A DNA stretch of 64,000 nucleotides. Source: Solimonas_A sp052035235 (GTDB taxonomy: Bacteria > Pseudomonadota > Gammaproteobacteria > Nevskiales > Nevskiaceae). Location: positions 1 to 64,000 of the forward strand of contig JBPOHT010000049.1 in NCBI GenBank assembly GCA_052035235.1, in the 5' to 3' direction. The notes beneath the pieces are model-generated. The model was not told the DNA's origin, searched no databases, and saw only the letters and a list, made by a program, of their open reading frames with translations. The stretch's first letter is position 1, and each line of letters starts with the position of its first letter. The position numbers and the translations under genes are program-made. Below are positions 41,321 to 48,943 of the stretch, piece by piece.

Positions 41321-42841
41321 ATGAAGCTGACATTAAAAAATATCAAAGGCATCACAGAACTTAACTTTGAAATGCCAGGTCCCGGGGTTTGGATCGTTAC
41401 CGGGCTCAATGGCTCGGGCAAAAGCAGCTTATTCGCCGCAATCTATCGAACGAGCTCAGCCACTGCATTCCAGAAGTACTTCCGCACCGGAGCTCTGCAA
41501 AGCGCGATAGATAGATACGCGGACGCGGAGATTCTTTACGAGCTGCCCCAAGGGGCGGTTTCCTACAAATACGGAGGCCACAGATGGCGGCCGACTCCGA
41601 ATAGGCAGGCTCAGTTGTTTGCCAATGCGCCACCTTATCCGGATATTCGATTCGTAGAGGCAAACGCAGAGCGCATTGAACCATTTCCAGATGAAATCAG
41701 TGATCGAAGGAGAATTAAAGCCTGTTCAGCAGAACTCTGTAACTTCATGAGCGGAGTTTTGAATGATACGAAGTGGTTGAATCTCAAGTACGTAAATACC
41801 AAGCGAGGCAATAGCCTTCGTGCTTATCTAATTCCGTATCAATCAGGAAGCCGGACTCATTATTACTCGGAGAAAAGCTTCAGCCTCGGCGAACTCTGCG
41901 TCCTGAAGCTCGCCATTCGCATGCTCGACATTGGCGCAGGTGGGTTGGTTCTCGTCGATGAAGTAGAGATGGCCCTGCACCCGCAAGCACAGGTGAGATT
42001 GCTACAGCAGATACAAGGAATTGCGCGGAATAAAGGGCTAACCGTCCTTTTTTCAACCCACTCTGCAACTCTCATAAAAAGCGTACAGAGATCTCATCTT
42101 ATATACCTCTTTAAAGATGGCAGCGGAGTAGTTCGATCAGTCGGACACCCGTTCCCAGCACTCGTGCTCGGTGATTTGGCGTATTCGGATGAAATGCTCT
42201 GCGATCTGATCTTCTACGTTGAAGATCAGCAGGCGCGCATTTATCTAGAAGGTATTATCGGCATTTACATAGCTAACTTTCATCAAGATCAGGCAAAACG
42301 CCCGCTCTATCGCATAGTCCCAGTTGGAGGATGGGCTCAGGTTATCGAAATGCTACGCACCAGCGGCCAGCTCTTCCCTCAACACATTCGCCGATACGCG
42401 CTGCTTGACGCCGATGCGGAGCCGTCCATTCGTCAAGCACTAGCAGCGCGATCTCAGCCGTTTTCGAACAACTTTAACGCTGTGCAGGGGATGGTCCATT
42501 ATCTTCCCTGCACGCCCGAGCAGGGGTTGATTCAACACATCGAGGTACGAGTGCTGAACGACCCCGCGCTGACGCGGGATTTTAATAGTGCCTTCCCAGG
42601 CCACGTGATTAATATGGCGCCAATAGTTGCGTCCCATGCCTACCAACTTCTGACGAAGGCAAATCTACGCGCGCGCGCCAAGGACCGCCTAAACCACATC
42701 GTCGCCGAAATTGTTCGGGTCACGGGCTTGGACGAGACGCATGTATGCAGGACGCTGTACGCGAAATACTGCGAACATGAACATGTCGCTCCGCACGCAG
42801 CCCTGCGGCAGTTGCTCGGGCCGATACTTAATGCACGATGA
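41321..42841 (+). CDS. OLD-like AAA ATPase with C-terminal TOPRIM-like domain
   Basis: 506 residues. ABC/SMC-like ATPase parts in order: Walker A GLNGSGKSS (about 28-36), a signature-like SFSLGELCVLKLAIR (about 186-200), Walker B GGLVLVDEVEMALHP (about 207-221) and the H-loop FSTHS (about 248). The C-terminal half has TOPRIM-type motifs IFYVEDQQARIYLEGI and RRYALLDADAEP, as in OLD-family nucleases. OLD proteins bind ATP and cut DNA, often in phage defence. It is the last cargo gene before the right transposon end, with no GajB-like helicase nearby. Confidence 0.82.
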   Translation: MKLTLKNIKGITELNFEMPGPGVWIVTGLNGSGKSSLFAAIYRTSSATAFQKYFRTGALQSAIDRYADAEILYELPQGAVSYKYGGHRWRPTPNRQAQLFANAPPYPDIRFVEANAERIEPFPDEISDRRRIKACSAELCNFMSGVLNDTKWLNLKYVNTKRGNSLRAYLIPYQSGSRTHYYSEKSFSLGELCVLKLAIRMLDIGAGGLVLVDEVEMALHPQAQVRLLQQIQGIARNKGLTVLFSTHSATLIKSVQRSHLIYLFKDGSGVVRSVGHPFPALVLGDLAYSDEMLCDLIFYVEDQQARIYLEGIIGIYIANFHQDQAKRPLYRIVPVGGWAQVIEMLRTSGQLFPQHIRRYALLDADAEPSIRQALAARSQPFSNNFNAVQGMVHYLPCTPEQGLIQHIEVRVLNDPALTRDFNSAFPGHVINMAPIVASHAYQLLTKANLRARAKDRLNHIVAEIVRVTGLDETHVCRTLYAKYCEHEHVAPHAALRQLLGPILNAR

Positions 42842-42857
42842 GATGCGCTTTAACTGA

Positions 42858-43005
42858 GTACCGAGTTATCGTTAGAAAAGCGCCACGGGAGGAAATGAAC
42901 GGGGCGTCAGCGCCAAATCGCGTCACTCGAATACAGAGTTTGAGACGCTTTTTTCTAAAGCGCCTCTAGAGCGGAATTTTGTACAGAGTTAAATCCACGA
43001 GATCA
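42858..43005. repeat. Transposon end next to luxR: three spread TnsB-type sites
   Basis: GTACAGAGTT-type repeats, inverted relative to the other end, lie at 42858-42870 (diverged, GTACCGAGTTATC), 42931-42943 (ATACAGAGTTTGA) and 42981-42994, with spacings of 73 and 50 bp. The terminal inverted repeat is 42981-43005. Spread sites resemble the left end of Tn7. The final repeat is also read as the 3' tail of the luxR frame. Confidence 0.8.
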
Positions 43006-43628
43006 CAGCCGATCAGCAGCGACAGCTGCACCCGGTTGCGCACACCCAGCTTGCGGAAGGCGCTGTTCAGCTGGTATTCGACGGTGCGCGTGGAGCGGCA
43101 CAGGCGCTCGGCGATCTGGTCGTTGCGCAGGCCCTTGACCACCAGGCGCGCCACGCGCTGCTCGGAGCGGGACAGTTTCTGCAGCGCGGCCAGGGCCTGG
43201 GCCGACAGCGGCTCGGAACCGTCCTGCAGCTGATCGCTCAGGATGCGCAGCACGAATCCGCCCGGCGTAGGTTCCAGGCTGGCGCTCAGGCTGGACAGCT
43301 GCGGATGCTGAAGCTGTGTCGGCCCTGCGCCATCCCTCAGCCCGGGGAACAGCGCTGCCGGCAGGCTCATGGATTCCTGCCCGTGGGCCAGCGTGCGGTT
43401 CCAGCGCTTGAACTGCAGCTCTCCCTGCGCGCTCTGGTAGAGCAGCGCTCCGCGGTGGTCGAAGAACACCAGGGCCTCCGGGGAATTCCACAGGTAGCCC
43501 TGCAGGATCGTCTTGATGTTGCACTCGAACGCCGCGGGTCCGCGGCCTCGCAGGCTGGCTACCGCGGATGAGCTACCTAGTTGCAACGGACACACTCCTG
43601 GGGCCGGGCAACGCGCATCCCGCGGCAA
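42966..43628 (-). CDS. LuxR-type regulator with transposon-encoded C-terminal tail
   Basis: 220 residues as it now reads. The N-terminal 140 residues look like a sensory/PAS-like region (PEALVFFDHRGALLYQSAQG). The LuxR HTH is canonical: LSRSEQRVARLVVKGLRNDQ, IAERLCRSTRTVEYQLNSAF, RKLGVRNRVQLSLLIG. The original protein should end at this G (TGA overlapping the CAGC target copy). The 13 residues that follow, CDLVDLTLYKIPL, are encoded by the transposon end. It is the last gene of the peptide-use operon, 24 bp after the POT gene, and probably regulates it. Confidence 0.88.
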   Translation of the reverse strand: MPRDARCPAPGVCPLQLGSSSAVASLRGRGPAAFECNIKTILQGYLWNSPEALVFFDHRGALLYQSAQGELQFKRWNRTLAHGQESMSLPAALFPGLRDGAGPTQLQHPQLSSLSASLEPTPGGFVLRILSDQLQDGSEPLSAQALAALQKLSRSEQRVARLVVKGLRNDQIAERLCRSTRTVEYQLNSAFRKLGVRNRVQLSLLIGCDLVDLTLYKIPL

Positions 43629-43652
43629 CGGCTCCTCTGGTTGGCAAGCATC

Positions 43653-45221
43653 TCAGGCATCCTGCCTCACGAAAGTCTGTTCCCTGATGCGCATCGCCAC
43701 GAAGATCCACAACACCGCGGCGCCCAGCATCAGGTAGCTGAAGAACAGGAAGAACTCCGGCCCGACCAGCCGATAGGTCGAAACCCGGGCCGAGGGCTTG
43801 AACTCGCCCGTCGCGCTCACCGGCTGGCGGGTGACGACGTCGAGCAGCGGCGCCTGGCCATCTTGGATTTCGCCGACGATGTAGGTGCCACCCAGAGATC
43901 GGGTCTTGCCGGAAGGCAGTTGCAGCGTGATGCCGGTGTCGCCGCTGAAGTCGATCTTCTGGCCCGGCACGAAGCCGCCAGCCGCCGGCAGCACCAGGGT
44001 GGTCTGCTCGCCTGCGCGGACCTGCACGCTCTGCACCGGCTGCACCATGCCGTGGGAGACCGCGGCGGTGATCAGGTTGCCGGCGCTGATCGACAGCAGG
44101 TAGAGCGCCATGACGAAACTCTTCATGCGCAGCGGGGCCTGCCGGTAGCTGTACTCCAGCGCCGTGATCGACACCAGCACCTCGCCTGCGGTGAGGATGG
44201 CGTAGGCCAGAATCTGCCACCACACACTCGTGACGATGCCCTGCTGGATGCGGCCTTCGATCCAGGCGACGACCATGTAGGAGCCGGCGGCGAGCAGCAG
44301 GCCCACGCCGATCTTGCGCAGGGCCGTCACCTCGACGTACCGGCCCAGCAGCGGATAGACCACGTAGGTGAACAGCGGCACCAGCAGCAGGATGAACAAT
44401 GCGTTGACGAAGGAGATCTGGCCCGGCAGCAGGACGATGCCCAGGCCCAGCTCCTTGTCCATCAGCACCGACTGCGCCTGCAGCGCCCAGGTGATGCCGA
44501 TGGACTGGTCCAGCAATGACCAGAAGATCGCGGTGAAGAGGTAGACCACCGCCAGGCGTCCAACCAGGCGCGCGCCTTCCGCGCTGAACACGTCGCGCAG
44601 CCATTGCCGGCCCGCGGGCGGCAGCACGACGAAGCGGGCACGCCCGAGCCACAGCCGCAGCGTGGCCGCGGCCATGACCACGGCGGGAATCCCGAAGGCC
44701 CAGCGCGGCCCGTTGTGTGCGAGCAGCCAGGGACACAGCAGCATGGAGATCAGCGCACCGGCGTTGGCGGTGAGGTACAGCCAGGAGAAGGCGCGGCCGA
44801 TGAGATGCTGGTTGCTCGCGCCGAACTGGTCGCCCATGTTGGTGGAGACGCAGGGCTTGATACCCCCTGTTCCGAAGGCGATCAGGAACAGGCCGATGGC
44901 CAGGCCCTGGGTGCCGCTGGATAGCGCCAGCACCGCGCAGCCCGCGACATAGGCCGCCGAGAAGCCGAGGATGGTGCGGAACTTGCCCCACAGCACGTCG
45001 GACACCACCGCACCGAGCAGGGGGAACAGGAAGGCTCCCGACTTGAACAGTGCCTGCCAGGTGGTGGCCTGCGCCTCGCCCACCTGCAGGAACTGCACCA
45101 TGTACACCGCCAGGATCGCGTTGATCCCGTTGTTGCAGAAGCGCTCCCCAAACTCGCTGCTGACGATGTAGGGCACGCCCGCGGGCATGCGGCCGCCAGC
45201 GGCGGCCGTGACGGTGCTCAT
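43653..45221 (-). CDS. POT-family proton-coupled oligopeptide transporter (second copy)
   Basis: 522 residues from MSTVTAAAGGRMPAGVPYIV; a longer frame back to 45287 overlaps the previous gene. About 14 helices, with the proton-coupled E-x-x-E-R equivalent EFGERFCNNG, the loop GTGGIKPCVSTNMGDQF (PTR2 motif) and a large periplasmic-like insert after helix 11 with beta-rich sequence. POT proteins import di- and tripeptides with protons. It is a close paralogue of the gene 8 bp upstream, a tandem duplication with many shared stretches. Confidence 0.93.
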   Translation of the reverse strand: MSTVTAAAGGRMPAGVPYIVSSEFGERFCNNGINAILAVYMVQFLQVGEAQATTWQALFKSGAFLFPLLGAVVSDVLWGKFRTILGFSAAYVAGCAVLALSSGTQGLAIGLFLIAFGTGGIKPCVSTNMGDQFGASNQHLIGRAFSWLYLTANAGALISMLLCPWLLAHNGPRWAFGIPAVVMAAATLRLWLGRARFVVLPPAGRQWLRDVFSAEGARLVGRLAVVYLFTAIFWSLLDQSIGITWALQAQSVLMDKELGLGIVLLPGQISFVNALFILLLVPLFTYVVYPLLGRYVEVTALRKIGVGLLLAAGSYMVVAWIEGRIQQGIVTSVWWQILAYAILTAGEVLVSITALEYSYRQAPLRMKSFVMALYLLSISAGNLITAAVSHGMVQPVQSVQVRAGEQTTLVLPAAGGFVPGQKIDFSGDTGITLQLPSGKTRSLGGTYIVGEIQDGQAPLLDVVTRQPVSATGEFKPSARVSTYRLVGPEFFLFFSYLMLGAAVLWIFVAMRIREQTFVRQDA

Positions 45222-45229
45222 GTGTAGCC

Positions 45230-46804
45230 TCAGGCGTCCTGGCGCACGAAGGTCTGTTCCTTCACCTTCGTCGCCACGAAGATCCACAGCAGGCCGGTGC
45301 CGAGCATCAGGTAGCAGAAGAACATGAAGAACTGCGGACCGACCAGCCGGTAGGTGGAGACCTCCGCGCCAGGCTTGAAGTCACCGCTCGCCGCCACGGG
45401 CTGGCGGTTCACCACGTCGAGCAGCAAAGCCTGGCCGTCACGGATCTCGCCGACGATATAGGTGCCCCCCAGCGTGACGGTCTTGCCGCCGGCCAGTTGC
45501 ACCGTGACGCCGTTGTCACCGCCGAAGTCGATCTTCTGCCCGGGCACGAAATCCGAACCGGCCGGCAGCGTCAGCAGGGTCTGCTCGCCAGTGCGCAGGT
45601 CCACGCCCTGCAGCGACTCGACCATGCCGTTGGCGACGCCCGCGGTCAGCAGGTTGCCGGCGCTCAGCGACAGCAGGTACAGCGCCATGACGAAGCTCTT
45701 GATGCGCAGCGGCGCCTGCTTGTAGCTGTATTCCAGTGCCGTGACCGACACCAGCACCTCGCCCGAGGTCAGGATGGCGTAGGCCAGGATCTGCCACCAC
45801 ACGCTGGTGACGATACCGTTTTGGATGCGGTTCTCGATCCAGGCGATCAGCACGAAGGACAGGGCACCGACGAAGAAGCCGATGCCGATCTTGCGCAGCG
45901 GCGTCACCGCCCAGACCTTGCCCAGCCAGGGATAGACCAGGTACGAGAACAGCGGCACCAGCAGCAGGATGAACAGCGGGTTGAAGAACTGGATCTGCGC
46001 CGGCAGCAGCACGATGCCGAAGCCCAGGTTCTTGTCCATCAGCGAGGACTGGGCCTGCAAGGTCCAGGTGGTGCCGTTGGCCTGCTCGAACAGCGACCAG
46101 AACACGGCCAGGAAGAGGTAGATGATGCCCAGGCGGCCGATCAGTTGCGCACCCTCGGCGCTGAACACCTCGCGCAACCATTGCTTGCCGGCGGGCGGGA
46201 CCACGGCGAACCGGTCGCGGCCCAGCCAGAACACCAGCGTGGCCACGGCCATGGCGATGGCGGGAATGCCAAAGGCCCAGCGCGGTCCGTTGGTTTGCAG
46301 CAGCCAGGGGCACAGCAGGATGGAGATCAGCGCGCCGGCGTTGATCGAGAGGTAGAACCAGGAGAAGGCACGTTCGATCAGGTGCTGGTTCTTGGAGCTG
46401 AACTGGTCGCCGACGTTGGTCGAGACGCAGGGCTTGATGCCGCCGGTGCCGAAGGCGATCAGGAACAGGCCGATGGCCAGGCCCGTGGTACCGCTGGACA
46501 ACGCCAGCACGGCACAACCAATCGTGTAGGCGATGGAGAAGGTGATGATGGTGCGGAACTTGCCCCAGAACACGTCCGAGACGATGGCTCCGATCAGCGG
46601 GAAGAAATACGCGCCGGACTTGAACAGCGACTGCCAGGTGGTGGCCTGCGCCTCGCCGACCTGCAGGAACTGCACCATGTAGATCGACAGGATCGCGTTG
46701 ATGCCGTAGAAGCAGAAGCGCTCCGCGAACTCGTTGCTGACGATGTACGGGATGCCGGCCGGCATGCGGTCGTCGCGGGTGTCGGTTGAAGTCGTCTCTT
46801 TCAC
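45230..46804 (-). CDS. POT-family proton-coupled oligopeptide transporter (first copy)
   Basis: 524 residues. The ExxER motif (EFAERFCFYG), PTR2 signature GTGGIKPCVSTNVGDQF and 14-helix layout are intact. The same long insert between later helices is present as in its neighbour, a feature of POT proteins from xanthomonad-like bacteria. It lies between the S9 peptidase gene (9 bp upstream) and its paralogue (8 bp downstream). Substrate: di/tripeptides released by the operon's peptidases; the two copies may differ in specificity. Confidence 0.93.
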   Translation of the reverse strand: MKETTSTDTRDDRMPAGIPYIVSNEFAERFCFYGINAILSIYMVQFLQVGEAQATTWQSLFKSGAYFFPLIGAIVSDVFWGKFRTIITFSIAYTIGCAVLALSSGTTGLAIGLFLIAFGTGGIKPCVSTNVGDQFSSKNQHLIERAFSWFYLSINAGALISILLCPWLLQTNGPRWAFGIPAIAMAVATLVFWLGRDRFAVVPPAGKQWLREVFSAEGAQLIGRLGIIYLFLAVFWSLFEQANGTTWTLQAQSSLMDKNLGFGIVLLPAQIQFFNPLFILLLVPLFSYLVYPWLGKVWAVTPLRKIGIGFFVGALSFVLIAWIENRIQNGIVTSVWWQILAYAILTSGEVLVSVTALEYSYKQAPLRIKSFVMALYLLSLSAGNLLTAGVANGMVESLQGVDLRTGEQTLLTLPAGSDFVPGQKIDFGGDNGVTVQLAGGKTVTLGGTYIVGEIRDGQALLLDVVNRQPVAASGDFKPGAEVSTYRLVGPQFFMFFCYLMLGTGLLWIFVATKVKEQTFVRQDA

Positions 46805-46813
46805 GTCGTTGTC

Positions 46814-48943
46814 TCAGTGGTTCACTGCCGCTTGCCGCGCGTCGCCGGTCCAGCGGCCCATCCAGGCCTCGACGGTCCGGTACCATTGCTCGCTGTTCCT
46901 GGGCTTGAGGATCCAGTGGTTCTCGTCCGGGAACATCAGCAGCTGGCTGGGAACCCCACGTCGCTGCAGCGCCGTGAACGTGGAGACAGCCTGTTCGGGC
47001 GGCACGCGAAAATCCTTTTCGCCATGCGTCAGGAGCATCGGCACCGTCCAGTCCTGCACATGGTTCACCGGATTCTGGCGCTCGTAGTTCTGCGGCTTCT
47101 CGAAGTACGGGCCGTCATGCTCCCATTCGACGAAGAACTGCTCGTCGGTGCCGTAGGCCATGGAGCGGTTGTCGAAGATGCCGGCGTGATTGACCAGGCA
47201 CTTGAAGGCGCCAGGCCAGTTGCCGGCGATCCAGTTCATCATGTAGCCGCCATAGCTGGCGCCCAGCGCGCAGGCCCGGTCACCATCCAGATAATTGAAG
47301 CTCTGGAGCGCGAATGCCCAGCCCCTGCGCAGGTCTTCCAGGGGTTTGCCGCCCCAGTCGCCGTGGATCGAATCGGTGAAGCGCTGTCCGTAGCCCGTGG
47401 AGCCGTGGAAGTCGATGAACACCACGGCATAGCCCATGCCGGAAAAGACGGCCGGGTTCCAGCGGTAGTGCCAGAGATTGCCCATGCTGCCCTGGGGGCC
47501 TCCATGAACGATGAAGGCCACCGGATATTTCTGGCCCGGCACGTAATTCCAGGGCTTCACGACATGGCCGTACACGGTTTCGTCGTTCCAGCCGGGGAAG
47601 GAGAACTGTTCGGCGTCTCCGAAGCGGATGCCTGCCAGCCGTTCATGGTTGATCGCGGTCAGCGCGCGTGCGGGGCCACCCCTGGTGCCGACCTGGAACA
47701 ACTGGTCTGGCGAGTTGATGCCGTTCTGCTGGTAGACGATGCCGCCCTTGCCGAGGCTGAAGGCCTTGATGGTGCCCTTCTCCGTCAGCCGCGTGACGCG
47801 GCCATCGGCCACCGCCACGGCGAACAGCGGCACCTGGCCCCGATCCTGCGCGATGCAGAACAGCGTGCGGCCGTCGGCGGAGAGCGCCATCGTGTCCGGC
47901 GAGTGATCCCAACCGGGAGCGATCTCGCGCGTCCTGCCGCTGGCCAGCATCTTCTCCATCAGGCGGAAGCGGTCCGACTCGAACATGGCGCGTGACATCG
48001 CGCGGTAGTAGAGCTTGCGGCCGTCCGGAGAGAACCACGGTCCGGTATCGGTCGCCGGATTGTCGGCCGTCAGGTTGCGGGGCTCTCCGGAACCGTCGGA
48101 CGCGACCAGGAACAGGTCGAGATTGGTGCTGATGGATTCATTGGCACCCGCCACGCGCGCCGTGAATACCAGGGATTTGCCATCCGGCGAGAAAGCCCAT
48201 TCCTCGTCGCCGCCGAAGGGCTTGGAAGGCACGTCGCCGTCGATTCCCTTGCTGACCCGGACGGGTGCGCCGATCTTTCCATCCGCGCCGACCGCAGCCG
48301 TGAACAGTTGCGAGCGCGAGCCGCGCTTCCATTGGTCGAAGTGGCGCACGAAAAGCTGCGTATGCAGCATGCCGCTGCCCGCCGGCGCGGCCTGGTCATC
48401 GAACTTCCTGCGGCTGCAGGCGAGATCCGCGCACTCCGTGAAGACCTCCAGGGCGAAGGCCAGGCGCGATCCATCCGCCGACAGCTTGAACGCTCCGACA
48501 TCCAATGGCAGATCGCTCACCTGGCTGGCTTCCCCCGAGCGCGTGTCCAGCCGCCAGATCTGCGAGCTCCCGCTCCGCGTCGACAGGAAGTACAGCCATT
48601 TTCCGTCCGGCGACCAGCGTGGTGACTCGCTGCTGGCATCGCTCCCGCTCAGCCGGCGCGCCGGCAGATTGCCGTCGATCGGGGCCAGCCACAGGCTCTG
48701 CCTGCCCTTGTTGGCGGCGTAGTCGGTTTCCCGCAGGGTATAGGCCACGGCCTTTCCCGACGGGGAAAGGCGGGGATCGGAGACGCGCTCCATCATCACC
48801 AGGTCGTCCACCGTCATGCCGCGTGCGACCGGCGACGGCGCGGCAGGGGCCGGAAGCGCGGCAACGCCGAGGAGCAGGCAGCAGGCCAGGCGGCCGGCAC
48901 CGGCCAACCGAGCACGGCGCTGGGATGCGCGGGCCCGGCTCAC
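46814..48943 (-). CDS. S9 prolyl-oligopeptidase-family serine peptidase, exported
   Basis: 709 residues. A signal peptide (LACCLLLGVAALPAPAAP) precedes a WD40-like beta-propeller (repeated SPDGK units, for example DGKWLYFLSTRSGSSQIWRL). The alpha/beta-hydrolase domain has the oxyanion region HGGPQGSMGNLWHYRW, nucleophile GASYGGYM, Asp in THGEKDFRVPPEQA and His in DENHWI. S9C acylaminoacyl/dipeptidyl peptidases are the closest type, exported to the periplasm. It overlaps the M13 gene by 4 bp. It likely trims peptides brought in by the TonB receptor. Confidence 0.93.
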   Translation of the reverse strand: MSRARASQRRARLAGAGRLACCLLLGVAALPAPAAPSPVARGMTVDDLVMMERVSDPRLSPSGKAVAYTLRETDYAANKGRQSLWLAPIDGNLPARRLSGSDASSESPRWSPDGKWLYFLSTRSGSSQIWRLDTRSGEASQVSDLPLDVGAFKLSADGSRLAFALEVFTECADLACSRRKFDDQAAPAGSGMLHTQLFVRHFDQWKRGSRSQLFTAAVGADGKIGAPVRVSKGIDGDVPSKPFGGDEEWAFSPDGKSLVFTARVAGANESISTNLDLFLVASDGSGEPRNLTADNPATDTGPWFSPDGRKLYYRAMSRAMFESDRFRLMEKMLASGRTREIAPGWDHSPDTMALSADGRTLFCIAQDRGQVPLFAVAVADGRVTRLTEKGTIKAFSLGKGGIVYQQNGINSPDQLFQVGTRGGPARALTAINHERLAGIRFGDAEQFSFPGWNDETVYGHVVKPWNYVPGQKYPVAFIVHGGPQGSMGNLWHYRWNPAVFSGMGYAVVFIDFHGSTGYGQRFTDSIHGDWGGKPLEDLRRGWAFALQSFNYLDGDRACALGASYGGYMMNWIAGNWPGAFKCLVNHAGIFDNRSMAYGTDEQFFVEWEHDGPYFEKPQNYERQNPVNHVQDWTVPMLLTHGEKDFRVPPEQAVSTFTALQRRGVPSQLLMFPDENHWILKPRNSEQWYRTVEAWMGRWTGDARQAAVNH

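Larger units (their letters stand above)
14119..43005. mobile_element. Tn7-like transposon with defence-type cargo (28.9 kb)
   Basis: Imperfect 25-bp terminal inverted repeats lie at 14119-14143 and 42981-43005. Both read TGAT[G/C]TC[A/G]TG[A/G] followed by ATTTAACTCTGTAC. A CAGC copy sits directly outside each end (14115-14118, 43006-43009). Tn7 makes 5-bp duplications, so the terminal base may be off by one; TCAGC versus ACAGC would be 4 of 5. Inside are tnsA, tnsB, tnsC and tnsD in one operon, a second tniQ, and some 25 cargo genes. Excision in silico rejoins the yhhQ-like gene and the luxR gene as convergent neighbours with 4 bp between stops. GC content and codon use change sharply at both borders. 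Confidence 0.88.

Noticed and set aside
14119..43005. CRISPR array or Cas genes as partner for the short TniQ
   Set aside because: No regularly spaced direct repeats and no Cas-like proteins were seen on either strand of the island.
14122..43007. Alternative transposon ends TGT...ACA (14122 and 43007) with GCTGA/GCCGA flanks
   Set aside because: The first binding site would then lie 8 bp from one end and 13 bp from the other, and the flanks match only 4 of 5. Equal spacing and flush CAGC copies favour 14119-43005, but one or two bases remain open.
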